A DNA stretch of 20,195 nt from CAYMPW01 sp964558505 (GTDB lineage: Archaea; Thermoplasmatota; Thermoplasmata; Methanomassiliicoccales; Methanomethylophilaceae), in NCBI GenBank assembly GCA_964558505.1, contig CAZLEI010000022.1:1-20195 (forward strand), read 5' to 3'. The translations under genes and the position numbers were made by a program. The first letter of the stretch is position 1. Every line of letters begins with the position of its first letter. Positions 1 through 7,111 of this stretch are shown in pieces. The notes below the pieces were generated by a model. The model was not told the origin of the DNA and ran no database searches. It saw nothing but the letters and a program-made list of their open reading frames with translations.

Positions 1-59
1 TCGAATCGGGGAAACACTTATATTCAATGGTCTTATGGTCAGAGTATACAGCAGACGTA

Positions 60-82
60 CCATACCTATTAATAGGGTATGG
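60..82. promoter_or_regulatory. 23-bp near-perfect inverted repeat containing a TATA-like core, upstream of rpl10e
   Basis: Arms CCATACC (60-66) and GGTATGG (76-82) flank a nearly self-complementary core, TATTAATA (67-74). The core resembles an archaeal TATA element and lies about 50 bases before the rpl10e ATG, predicting a start of transcription near 96 and a leader of about 25 bases that contains the ribosome binding site. A palindrome sitting on the TATA box would be a good operator. A second TATA-like stretch, ACTTATATT, lies at 16-24. The promoter role is inferred from position and base composition. Confidence 0.5.
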
Positions 83-121
83 CGATTGTCTGCCAATTAC
101 CAATCCATTAGGGTGGTGCAA

Positions 122-640
122 ATGGCAAGAAAGCCCGCAGTGATGTACAGAGAAATCAAAGGACAGGCCTATACACGCAGAAAGTATATGGGTGGTGTCC
201 CCGCAAGCAGGATCAATCAGTTCGACATGGGAAACACCAAAGGTGAATTCCCGATCATTCTTACCCTCAGGGTAGAGAACCGTGTGCAGGTCAGGCACAC
301 AGCACTTGAGGCCGGCCGTATCGCCGCGAACAGGCTCCTCAGCAAAGATGTCGGATCCGAGAACTACCACCTTAAGGTCAGGGCATACCCCCACATCGTC
401 CTTAGGGAGAACAAACTTGCAACCGGCGCAGGTGCAGACCGTGTTTCGAGCGGCATGAGGTGCGCGTTCGGAAAGGCGGTAGGTACCGCAGCAAGGCTCG
501 AGCGCAACCAGGCAATCCTCACTGTCAGGTGCAACCCCGAGAAGCTCGCAGTCGCAAAGACGGCACTCTGGAAAGCTTCCATGAAGTTCCCCACTCCCTG
601 CTACATCGATGTTGAGCAGGGAAAAGAGTACGCGCAGTAA
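122..640 (+). CDS. rpl10e: 50S ribosomal protein L10e (archaeal/eukaryotic uL16)
   Basis: This encodes a 172-residue protein of the L10e/uL16 family, a large-subunit ribosomal protein near the central protuberance and tRNA-binding region. It begins MARKPAVMYREIKGQAYTRR and carries family segments around GGVPASRI, GRIAANRLLS, YHLKVRAYPHIVLRENK and GADRVSSGMRCAFGK. Length is normal for an archaeal L10e. The open frame extends upstream to 35, but I chose 122 because the family begins at this methionine and GGGTGGTG (111-118) precedes it as a ribosome binding site. The stop TAA abuts the dph2 ATG at 641, so the two are probably co-transcribed. Codon use is biased (ATC and CTC rich), as expected for high expression. 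The product call is firm. Confidence 0.97.
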   Translation: MARKPAVMYREIKGQAYTRRKYMGGVPASRINQFDMGNTKGEFPIILTLRVENRVQVRHTALEAGRIAANRLLSKDVGSENYHLKVRAYPHIVLRENKLATGAGADRVSSGMRCAFGKAVGTAARLERNQAILTVRCNPEKLAVAKTALWKASMKFPTPCYIDVEQGKEYAQ

Positions 641-1624
641 ATGTTCGATCTTAGGATCAACGATATCACTGCCTGGATAAGCGACAGAGGGTACACCTCT
701 GTCGCCATCCAGTTGCCCGAGGGCCTGAAGGTCCGGGCAGCCGAGATTTCTGAAACCGTGTACCGCGCCACAGGTGCGGATGTAACGATAATTGGGCGCC
801 CGTGCTACGGTGCGTGCGACCTCTTCGTGGATTATAAGAAGATCGCCGATGCGCTGGTTCATTTCGGCCATTCCCCGATACCGTCCCAGGGGGACGATCC
901 CGATGTCATGTACATCGTGGCCACCATGTCGCCCGACATCTCTCAGTTGGCCGATCGCATCTCCGGACTCCCGGACAGGATCGGCCTGTTGGCGACAGTT
1001 CAGTATGTGGATCTCATCCCCGAAGCCAGGAAGATCCTGGAGGGAGCGGGCAAGGAAGTGATGGTGGGCACCGGCGACCGTCGCATTTTCTACCCCGGAC
1101 AGGTGCTGGGATGCAATTGCTCTGCCGCAGAATCCGTCGAGGATTCGGTGGATTGCTTCCTGTTCTTGGGCGAAGGCGATTTCCATCCGCTCGCGGCGGC
1201 CTTCGGTGTCGGAAAGCCCGTCATAGTGATGAATCCTCTGACCTGTGAGATCAAGTCCGTCGATGATGTCCGCGACAGGATACTCAGGAGGAGGTTCGCA
1301 GCGATCCAATCTTCATCTTCTGCTCAGAGGTTCCTTGTGATAGTCAGCGATAAATGCGGTCAGGACCGTTCCGCAGAGGCGGATCGCATCACCGCCCTCA
1401 TCCGCGGTGCGGGAAAGGAGGCGGTCAGACTGTACACTGATGAGATCTCCCCGGATAGGCTGCTCCCGTTCAGGGCGGATGCATACATCTGCACTGCATG
1501 TCCCAGGGTGGCCATGGATGATTCGGTCCGCTATGACCGTCCCATGCTGACGGTCACCGAGGCCGAGATCGTCCTGGGCATCAGGACCTGGGAAGATTAC
1601 GAATTCGACGCGATACGTTCGTGA
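641..1624 (+). CDS. dph2: Diphthamide biosynthesis protein Dph2 (3-amino-3-carboxypropyl transferase)
   Basis: This 327-residue protein matches archaeal Dph2, a noncanonical radical-SAM enzyme. It moves the 3-amino-3-carboxypropyl group of S-adenosylmethionine to a histidine of elongation factor 2, the first step of diphthamide synthesis. Three cysteine sites, one in each repeated domain, bind the [4Fe-4S] cluster in the family. All are present: C59 in RPCYGACD (with C55), C158/C160 in LGCNCS, and C287 in CTACPRVAMDD (with C284). Length is typical of the archaeal homodimeric enzyme. The ATG directly follows the rpl10e stop with no intergenic base, so translation may be coupled. It ends with TGA. 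Confidence is high. Confidence 0.94.
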   Translation: MFDLRINDITAWISDRGYTSVAIQLPEGLKVRAAEISETVYRATGADVTIIGRPCYGACDLFVDYKKIADALVHFGHSPIPSQGDDPDVMYIVATMSPDISQLADRISGLPDRIGLLATVQYVDLIPEARKILEGAGKEVMVGTGDRRIFYPGQVLGCNCSAAESVEDSVDCFLFLGEGDFHPLAAAFGVGKPVIVMNPLTCEIKSVDDVRDRILRRRFAAIQSSSSAQRFLVIVSDKCGQDRSAEADRITALIRGAGKEAVRLYTDEISPDRLLPFRADAYICTACPRVAMDDSVRYDRPMLTVTEAEIVLGIRTWEDYEFDAIRS

Positions 1625-1648
1625 CATCATCCGTCCGGCCGTTCCCCA

Positions 1649-1680
1649 TTTATAATACGCTTAAATAAGGAGAAGTGATG
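1649..1680 (+). promoter_or_regulatory. Probable promoter and ribosome binding site of the mtxX-queDCE operon
   Basis: The 60-base gap after dph2 holds TTTATAATA (1649-1657) followed by CTTAAATAAGG, an AT-rich archaeal TATA-like region. The run GGAGAAGTGATG (1669-1680) just before the ATG at 1685 can serve as the ribosome binding site. The TATA-to-start distance predicts a very short leader. This is a positional inference. Confidence 0.5.
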
Positions 1681-1684
1681 AAAG

Positions 1685-2440
1685 ATGTCTGTGTTCACTT
1701 CCAATGATATCATCGAAGGAGACCTGCCGGACGTTCGCGTCGGCATCGGACGCGGCACTCAGGCCGGGAATGTAGAGCGCAGTGTCGAGGCCATGAAAGG
1801 CAGGGATGTGAAGATATACGATGACCCGGAGGCATTGGTTGCAGACCTGGTCTCCGGAAAGATCGATGCCGCCGTCCGCGGCGACATGTCATCATCCAAA
1901 CTTTTGCCCATACTCAAGAAGGGATTGGGCCTCAGGGAGCTCGAGAGGCTTGTGTTCTTGGAGCCGCTGTGCGGAAAATTATTCTGTCTGGCACCTGTCG
2001 GGATCGACGAAGGATGGAATAACAAGCAGAGGCACGACATCGCCGTTCGCTCGGCAGAGCTGATGAAGTCACTGGGCATGGGCACCAAGATAGCGGTCAT
2101 GTCGGGTGGCAGGTGCGAAGACTACGGACGCTGTCAGAATGTGGACCGCACGATCGATGATGCAGTCGTCCTCGCGGAACGTCTCAGACGCGAAGGCTAT
2201 GATGCATATCATTCGCAGATCCTGCTGGAGGATGCTGTCAGGGATGCGGATCTCATCATCGCACCCGAGGGCATAACAGGGAACATAATATTCCGCGCAT
2301 TGCATTTCATAGGCGGTGCCAAGGCGATGGGCGCCCCAGTGGTCAATACAGACAAAGTGTTCATAGACACTTCAAGAGTGAAAACCGATTACACAGACTC
2401 CATCGCATTGGCGATGAGACTGACGGAGAAGATACAATGA
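1685..2440 (+). CDS. mtxX: Methanogenesis marker protein 4 (MtxX, phosphotransacetylase-like)
   Basis: The 251-residue product resembles methanogenesis marker protein 4/MtxX, a family found mainly in methanogens and related in fold to phosphate acetyl/butyryltransferases. Its biochemical role is not established; an old label as a methyltransferase subunit rests on gene context. Visible segments include the start VRVGIGRGTQ, KIDAAVRGDMSSSKLLP in the N-terminal third, KIAVMSGGRCEDYGR mid-protein, and the C-terminal DLIIAPEGITGNIIFRALHFIGG, the conserved core of this superfamily. No membrane segment is seen. Its stop overlaps the queD start as ATGA (2437-2440), so it is the first gene of a coupled mtxX-queD-queC-queE unit. 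The family call is good; function is open. Confidence 0.85.
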   Translation: MSVFTSNDIIEGDLPDVRVGIGRGTQAGNVERSVEAMKGRDVKIYDDPEALVADLVSGKIDAAVRGDMSSSKLLPILKKGLGLRELERLVFLEPLCGKLFCLAPVGIDEGWNNKQRHDIAVRSAELMKSLGMGTKIAVMSGGRCEDYGRCQNVDRTIDDAVVLAERLRREGYDAYHSQILLEDAVRDADLIIAPEGITGNIIFRALHFIGGAKAMGAPVVNTDKVFIDTSRVKTDYTDSIALAMRLTEKIQ

Positions 2441-2910
2441 TACTGGAAATCGACGGAGGGTACTCGGGGCTCAGGTTCTCGGCGTGCCATTTTATACCCA
2501 GGCACGAGAAGTGCTCAAGACTGCACGGCCACTCATACATACTCCGCATTAGATTGGACGGGGACATGGGCCCAGAGGGCATGGTCATGGATTTTGTCGT
2601 CCTCAAGAAGAAGCTGAGGGAGATCATCGAGATAGTGGATCACAAGACCCTCCTTCCCACGAAATCCGAGATCGTCAAGGTCACTGTTGCAAATGGATCG
2701 GTGGAGGTCACATCCTGCGGGAAGAGGTACGTGTTCCCGGAAGAGGACACAGTCCTCCTGGATATACCGACGACCACTGCGGAGGAGATGTCCAAGATGA
2801 TGGTGGAGAAGCTTGTGAGGGAGGTCGGTTTCCCGGACAATGTCAGGAGCGTATCTGTCGGCCTCGATGAGGAGAGGGGACAGACGGCGTGGTACACATT
2901 GGAGATCTGA
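2437..2910 (+). CDS. queD: 6-carboxy-5,6,7,8-tetrahydropterin synthase (QueD)
   Basis: This is a 6-pyruvoyl-tetrahydropterin synthase-family enzyme that converts dihydroneopterin triphosphate to 6-carboxytetrahydropterin, the step before QueE on the way to preQ0. The three zinc histidines are visible as H18 (FSACHF) and H30/H32 (RLHGH). The catalytic cysteine is C26, in the C-x3-HGH arrangement of QueD, and the DH pair is at 68-69. At 157 residues it is longer than bacterial QueD (about 120), with extra sequence around residues 72-105. It overlaps mtxX by four bases and is followed four bases later by queC, and the neighbours QueC and QueE fix the pathway assignment. Confidence 0.92.
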   Translation: MILEIDGGYSGLRFSACHFIPRHEKCSRLHGHSYILRIRLDGDMGPEGMVMDFVVLKKKLREIIEIVDHKTLLPTKSEIVKVTVANGSVEVTSCGKRYVFPEEDTVLLDIPTTTAEEMSKMMVEKLVREVGFPDNVRSVSVGLDEERGQTAWYTLEI

Positions 2911-2914
2911 TATC

Positions 2915-3583
2915 ATGGTCAAAGCTGTCGTCCTGCTTTCGGGAGGATTGGATTCCACTACAACGCTGGCACAAGCCTTGAAAGACGGCTGTGAGGTCAC
3001 TGCGCTCAGTTTCAGGTACGGTCAGAGGCACACTCGCGAGCTGACGTCCGCAAAGGCCGTGTGCGATAGGTACGGCGTGTCCCATGCAGTCATCGATCTG
3101 GACCTGTCATCGTTCAGGTCCGCCCTCACCAGGGATGACATCGACGTCCCGATAGACCGCCCCGGCCATCTTGAGGACGACATACCAATAACGTATGTTC
3201 CAGCAAGGAATATAGTGTTCCTCAGCATCGCAGCCGGCCTCTGCGAGTCCCTGGATGCCGACAGGATATACATCGGTGCCAACGCCGTGGATTACTCTGG
3301 ATACCCGGACTGCCGCCCGGAGTTCTTCGAGGCTTATGAGAAGATGATCAGCGTCGGCACGAAGGCCGGCGTCGAGGGCAGGCCGATAAAGATAATGACG
3401 CCGATCCTTCATTCGTCGAAAGCAGACATCGTCCGCATAGGCAAGGCGCTCGGAGCGCCTCTGGAACTCACCTGGTCCTGTTATAACGGCGGGGATAAGG
3501 CCTGCGGGCACTGCGATTCGTGCAGGCTCAGGCTCAAAGGGTTCGAGGAAGCAGGATTCAAGGACGAGATCCCCTACGAGTGA
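2915..3583 (+). CDS. queC: 7-cyano-7-deazaguanine synthase (QueC)
   Basis: This 222-residue PP-loop ATPase converts 7-carboxy-7-deazaguanine to preQ0 using ammonia and ATP. The PP-loop SGGLDS is at residues 9-14. The zinc site is complete at the C-terminus (C189, C197, C200, C203 in SCYNGGDKACGHCDSC). The core segments YVPARNIVFLS and GANAVDYSGYPDCRPEF are present. I use the ATG at 2915, preceded by GGAGATCTGA at the end of queD; an in-frame ATG at 2840 would overlap queD by 71 bases and adds residues foreign to the family. In archaea the product feeds archaeosine in tRNA. The transglycosylase and final amidation enzymes are not in this window. Confidence 0.95.
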   Translation: MVKAVVLLSGGLDSTTTLAQALKDGCEVTALSFRYGQRHTRELTSAKAVCDRYGVSHAVIDLDLSSFRSALTRDDIDVPIDRPGHLEDDIPITYVPARNIVFLSIAAGLCESLDADRIYIGANAVDYSGYPDCRPEFFEAYEKMISVGTKAGVEGRPIKIMTPILHSSKADIVRIGKALGAPLELTWSCYNGGDKACGHCDSCRLRLKGFEEAGFKDEIPYE

Positions 3584-3587
3584 TCAG

Positions 3588-4211
3588 ATGAAGATATGCG
3601 AGGTTTTCAGGTCCCTGCAGGGAGAGGGACAGACAATCGGCGTCCCGACGGTGTTCATACGCACAGTCGGATGCAATCTGGAATGTTCGTGGTGCGACAC
3701 CGGGTACGCGATGTCGGGAGGAACGGAGATGACAGTGTTCCAGCTGATGGATTCGTTGGATGGCACCAGGGATGTATGCGTCACCGGAGGGGAACCGCTC
3801 CTGCAGTCCGATATGCCCGATCTGCTTTCAGCCCTCATAGCTGCTGGAAAGAGGGTGGTCCTCGAGACCAATGGTTCGGTCGACATATCGGAAGTCCCTC
3901 GTTCCGATGCTATGATCGTCAGCATGGACATCAAATGCCCATCATCCGGCATGTCGGACCGCATGCTCCTTTCCAATTTGAACGTATTGAAACCGGCAGA
4001 TCAGCTCAAATTCGTGATCGGCGGCAAAGACGACCTGGAGTACGCGGTATCGTTCCTTTCGGACCATCATGTGCCGTGCACGGTGATATTCAGCCCCGTG
4101 GGCGGGATGGACCTGGAATACCTGGCAGACGAGGTCGTCAGCAGAAGATTGGATGTAAGGGTGCTTCCCCAGCTGCACAAGATCATCTGGGGAGAGCGCA
4201 GATCGGTGTGA
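3588..4211 (+). CDS. queE: 7-carboxy-7-deazaguanine synthase (QueE), radical SAM
   Basis: This 207-residue radical-SAM enzyme ring-contracts 6-carboxytetrahydropterin to 7-carboxy-7-deazaguanine. The cluster motif is C29-x3-C33-x2-C36 (CNLECSWC). The family start FRSLQGEG (residues 7-14) and the SAM-binding segment TGGEPLLQ are clear. It begins four bases after the queC stop and is the last gene of the operon. Its TGA (4209-4211) stands back to back with the stop of the convergent NifX-like gene, forming the hexamer TGATCA, so the two genes have no spacer. Confidence 0.95.
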   Translation: MKICEVFRSLQGEGQTIGVPTVFIRTVGCNLECSWCDTGYAMSGGTEMTVFQLMDSLDGTRDVCVTGGEPLLQSDMPDLLSALIAAGKRVVLETNGSVDISEVPRSDAMIVSMDIKCPSSGMSDRMLLSNLNVLKPADQLKFVIGGKDDLEYAVSFLSDHHVPCTVIFSPVGGMDLEYLADEVVSRRLDVRVLPQLHKIIWGERRSV

Positions 4212-4538
4212 TCAGCGGTTGGCGACCCTTCTTTTGAAATCGTTGATGCATTCTTCAACTGTGCCCTCTTCATCGAAGGATACGCGGATCCCGGCATTGG
4301 TCAGCATATCATACCCATGGGGACCTATGCCGCCGGTGATGACAGCATCGACCTTCAGGGCGATTATCGCTTCTGCTACCTTCATCCCCGCACCCTCGAC
4401 AGCATCCGCATGTTCGTTGGCGACCACGATGTAGTCCAAGGTGTCGGTGTCGACTATCAGGAAGAACGGGGCGTGGCCGAAATCATCGGCCACATAGGAT
4501 TCCAAAGTATCCCCTTCGGAGATGACCCCTACCTTCAT
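4212..4538 (-). CDS. NifX/NifB-type dinitrogenase iron-molybdenum cofactor family protein
   Basis: This is a 108-residue single-domain protein of the family named for NifX, NafY and the C-terminus of NifB, which bind Fe-S or Fe-Mo cofactor precursors. It starts MKVGVISEGDTLESYVADDFGHAPFFLIVD and contains ADAVITGGIGPHGYDML-like core sequence typical of the fold. The start at 4538 overlaps the apbC stop as ATGA, implying coupled translation. No nitrogenase genes are visible, so a nitrogen-fixation role is not supported. A carrier role in Fe-S handling with the adjacent ApbC ATPase is the better inference. The larger open frame up to 4748 is only an extension inside apbC. Confidence 0.88.
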   Translation of the reverse strand: MKVGVISEGDTLESYVADDFGHAPFFLIVDTDTLDYIVVANEHADAVEGAGMKVAEAIIALKVDAVITGGIGPHGYDMLTNAGIRVSFDEEGTVEECINDFKRRVANR

Positions 4539-5365
4539 GACTCCACCGTTTTCACGATCTTGTCGATTATCTCGGCGAATGCCTTCGCAGATGCAGATTC
4601 GGGAGAATCCAGGACCATGGGCATGCCCGAGTCTCCGGTCTCGACGATCCTGGGCTCCAGGGGCACGCGACCGAGGAACTGTATGTTCATGTCTTTGGCC
4701 GTGGCCTCTCCGCCACCGCTCTTGAAGATGTCCGTGATCTCGCCGCAATGGGGGCAGACGAATCCGCTCATGTTCTCCACAAGTCCGATTATCGGTATCT
4801 TGGCGGTAGCCGCGAAGACGATGGATTTCCTGCTGTCCAGCAGAGCAACGTCCTGCGGTGTTGTGACGATGACCATCCCGTCCGCCTTGGGTACGAGCTG
4901 TACTATGGACAGGGCTTCGTCCCCGGTGCCCGGAGGCATGTCCACGATGAGGTAATCCAGATCTCCCCAGGCCACATCCTCTATGAACTGCCTTATGGCG
5001 CTCATCTTAACAGGCCCTCTCCACAGCACGGGCGAGTCCTTATCCTCCAGGAGGAATGCCATGCTCATGAGCTTCAGGGAGGGCGGGACGTCTATGGGGC
5101 GGAGTTTCTTGTCCTCGGTGATGTCCAGCTTCTCATCCTCGACGCCGAACATCTTGGGTATGTTTGGCCCGGTGATGTCGATGTCCATGAGTCCTGTCTG
5201 GTATCCTTTCATGGACAGAGTTGCGGCAAGATTGCTCGATACTGTGCTCTTTCCCACGCCGCCTTTGCCGCTCATCACGATGACGACGTGCTTGATCCTT
5301 CCGAGGCTGTCCTTGAGTTTGGTCTCTTCCTCGATATCTTCTCCGCTTATCATTGGTTTTGACAT
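4535..5365 (-). CDS. apbC: Mrp/NBP35-family Fe-S cluster carrier ATPase (ApbC)
   Basis: This is a P-loop NTPase of the MinD/Mrp branch that binds and transfers [4Fe-4S] clusters to apoproteins. Visible are the deviant Walker A SGKGGVGKST, the GLMDIDITGPNIPKMFG segment, the VDMPPGTGDEAL switch region, and the CPHC cysteine pair near the C-terminus that holds the bridging cluster between two subunits. Two starts are possible: ATG at 5365 (276 residues, beginning MSKPMISGED) or ATG at 5404 (289 residues). I prefer 5365 because it leaves room for an AT-rich promoter (about 5403-5418) and a short leader. The downstream NifX-like gene overlaps it by four bases. Confidence 0.93.
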   Translation of the reverse strand: MSKPMISGEDIEEETKLKDSLGRIKHVVIVMSGKGGVGKSTVSSNLAATLSMKGYQTGLMDIDITGPNIPKMFGVEDEKLDITEDKKLRPIDVPPSLKLMSMAFLLEDKDSPVLWRGPVKMSAIRQFIEDVAWGDLDYLIVDMPPGTGDEALSIVQLVPKADGMVIVTTPQDVALLDSRKSIVFAATAKIPIIGLVENMSGFVCPHCGEITDIFKSGGGEATAKDMNIQFLGRVPLEPRIVETGDSGMPMVLDSPESASAKAFAEIIDKIVKTVES

Positions 5366-5400
5366 GACGTGCACTTTCCTGGAGGGTAATGCGCCAAGTT

Positions 5401-5441
5401 CCATAAAAACTGTATTATCGCCGTTATGTCATGGGTGATGT
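5401..5441. promoter_or_regulatory. Divergent promoter region between apbC and the VOC-family gene
   Basis: AT-rich CATAAAAACTG (about 5402-5412) suits a plus-strand TATA element roughly 26 bases before a start near 5432. CGATAATACAG on the opposite strand (about 5410-5420) suits apbC. GGGTGATG (5433-5440) matches the archaeal ribosome binding consensus but lies only about one base from the VOC ATG at 5442, which is unusually close. Confidence 0.4.
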
Positions 5442-5855
5442 ATGCCTTTGGGAGATCCTAACGGAGGGAATTTCGAATACACGGTCGAGGGACTGCCAGT
5501 ATGCCTGTTTGCAGCGGAGGTGCCGGTAACCGACATCCCCCGGGCAGTCACATTCTATGTGGAAGCGCTCGGGATGAATTACGAGTCTGGCGATGCAAGG
5601 ATGGCCGTTGTGTCCGGGAACGGGTTCAAGATACTGCTCAAGAAGCATTTGGACGCCGGCGTGGAGACCAATGTGTTCTTCGGCGTAGATAATCCATTCG
5701 ACCTGCATCGTCGTCTGGTGGACGAAGGCGTGGTCTTCGTCAAGGACCCTGCGCGCGGCCCGTTGGGCCTGTGCACCTCTTTCAAGGATGCGGACGGGAA
5801 CATACTGCATGCTATAGAGGTCCAGAAGAACCGAGGGCGCACCCCGGACGAGTAA
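5442..5855 (+). CDS. VOC-superfamily (glyoxalase/bleomycin resistance/dioxygenase-like) protein
   Basis: This 137-residue protein has the paired beta-alpha-beta-beta-beta modules of the vicinal-oxygen-chelate fold. Module one begins AAEVPVTDIPRAVTFYVEALGM, and module two runs through NPFDLHRRLVDEGVVFVKDPARGPLG and ends SFKDADGNILHAIEV. The terminal glutamate in HAIEV sits where metal ligands occur in the family. The substrate cannot be read from sequence, because the superfamily includes lyases, dioxygenases, isomerases and drug-binding proteins. It is a single gene, divergent from apbC and convergent with sufB, and ends with TAA. Family confidence is high; function is unknown. Confidence 0.85.
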   Translation: MPLGDPNGGNFEYTVEGLPVCLFAAEVPVTDIPRAVTFYVEALGMNYESGDARMAVVSGNGFKILLKKHLDAGVETNVFFGVDNPFDLHRRLVDEGVVFVKDPARGPLGLCTSFKDADGNILHAIEVQKNRGRTPDE

Positions 5856-5863
5856 AAATGAAC

Positions 5864-5879
5864 GCCCGGTCTCCCGGGC
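5864..5879 (-). terminator. Hairpin with T-run terminating sufCB (minus strand)
   Basis: GCCCGG (5864-5869), loop TCTC, CCGGGC (5874-5879) form a perfect six-pair stem. Read on the minus strand it follows the sufB stop and is soon followed by a TTTTT run (complement of 5854-5858). The plus strand has no T-run after the stem, so it fits the end of sufB best. It also lies just after the VOC stop codon. Confidence 0.6.
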
Positions 5880-5887
5880 TATGTGGT

Positions 5888-7111
5888 TTACGATCCAAGG
5901 TTGGCCTTGGACACGGCATCATCGATCTCTTTGCGGAGATTGTCAGGCAGGCCCTTGATCCCGCCGACGAGGAATCCCCTGACGATCATGCTTATCGCGT
6001 CGTCCTCGGAGAGTCCGCGGGACATGAGATACTCGATCTGGTCCCTGGCGATCTTTCCTACAGCGGCCTCATGGGTCATCTCGACATCTGCCACGGTGGC
6101 CTCGAGTTCGGGGATCGCAAGCGTCACGCCGCCGTCATCGAGGATGATGCTCCTGCATTCCAGGTGCGCTTTGCTTCCGCCCGCATTGCCTACGAGCCTT
6201 CCGCGGGCGACCATGCGGCCATTCCCACGGGTGATGCTCCTGGACATTATCTCGGCGCTGGTGCCCGGTGCGTTGAGCACGCACAGGCCGCCCGTGTCTA
6301 TATTCGAATCCTGATGCGCTATGCACATGGTGTTGAACCTGGCGGATGCGCCCTCGCCGTTAAGATATGCTCCGGGATAGCTCTGCAGGCTGCCAACGGG
6401 ATTCAGGAGCACATAGTTGTTGACGAATTTGGCGTTCTTCCCGAGGATGGTGTTGGTCCTCGGTCTGACGCCGGTCGTGTGCCCCCAATTGTGGATCATG
6501 GAGAACGACAGCGATCCGTTGTCCTTCACGTATATCTCGGAGACTCCCACATGGAGGGCGTCATCCGCGTGCTTGCTGGTCGTGCATCCGGTGATTATCT
6601 CGAGCGATGCGTTCTCTTCCACGATTATTATGTTGTGGAGGTTCTGGACCGCCTTGTTCTTGTTGAGGAGCATGCAGGTCTGCACGGGATTCTTCACGTG
6701 GTATCCTGCCTTCACGCGGATGAAGTATCCGTCGGAATCCTCGAGGTATGATTTCGCAGTGTACTTGTCCTTGCTGGGGTCCACTGCTTTCCAGTTGTAG
6801 TCTTTGAGCCAATCGTATTTGGCCAGAGCATCCTTGGTGGACATGAGGTCCACGCCGTCCTGGACTTTGTTGGAGCAGTGGCTCATCCCGTTGTCGATGA
6901 ACATTATCGTTCCTGCACGTTCATCGTCGGAAGCCATTACCCCCACATTCTCCATGCGGTCCCTGATCTCGTTCGAAGCTCCGTCGAGGTCCTCGATCTG
7001 CTCGGGTGTGTACGTGCCCTCCTCGAATCTGTCGATGTCGATGTCCGGGCCGTACGCCGCCTTCTTCTCGAGGGCATTCTTGACCGTTTTCACATCTTGA
7101 CCATTCTGCAT
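5888..7111 (-). CDS. sufB: SufB/SufD-family Fe-S cluster scaffold (minimal SUF/SMS system)
   Basis: This 407-residue protein of the SufBD family is the scaffold on which Fe-S clusters are built, in complex with the SufC ATPase. The right-handed beta-helix core shows repeated segments such as NIIIVEENASLEIITGC and AKFVNNYVLLNP. The C-terminal signature contains LECRSIILDD, the region of the SufB cluster cysteine, then THEAAVGKI and LMSRGLSEDDAISMIVRGF. The start at 7111 is preceded by GGAGAGTG and overlaps sufC by 22 bases; a frame start at 7177 would overlap by 88. Only one SufB/D gene is present, with no SufS, SufU or SufE, matching the two-gene SufCB or SmsCB arrangement described for methanogens. 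The stop is TAA. Confidence 0.93.
   Translation of the reverse strand: MQNGQDVKTVKNALEKKAAYGPDIDIDRFEEGTYTPEQIEDLDGASNEIRDRMENVGVMASDDERAGTIMFIDNGMSHCSNKVQDGVDLMSTKDALAKYDWLKDYNWKAVDPSKDKYTAKSYLEDSDGYFIRVKAGYHVKNPVQTCMLLNKNKAVQNLHNIIIVEENASLEIITGCTTSKHADDALHVGVSEIYVKDNGSLSFSMIHNWGHTTGVRPRTNTILGKNAKFVNNYVLLNPVGSLQSYPGAYLNGEGASARFNTMCIAHQDSNIDTGGLCVLNAPGTSAEIMSRSITRGNGRMVARGRLVGNAGGSKAHLECRSIILDDGGVTLAIPELEATVADVEMTHEAAVGKIARDQIEYLMSRGLSEDDAISMIVRGFLVGGIKGLPDNLRKEIDDAVSKANLGS

Noticed and set aside
4212..4538. Nitrogen fixation role for the NifX-like gene
   Set aside because: No nifH, nifD, nifK or nifB lies nearby, and the family has many members in non-fixing archaea.
5404..5404. ATG at 5404 as the apbC start
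   Set aside because: Possible, but it leaves no ribosome binding site and sits too close to the AT-rich promoter; ATG 5365 fits better, though the choice is not certain.
5771..6751. 326-residue plus-strand open frame
   Set aside because: It overlaps the VOC gene end and is antisense to sufB, which has clear family motifs.
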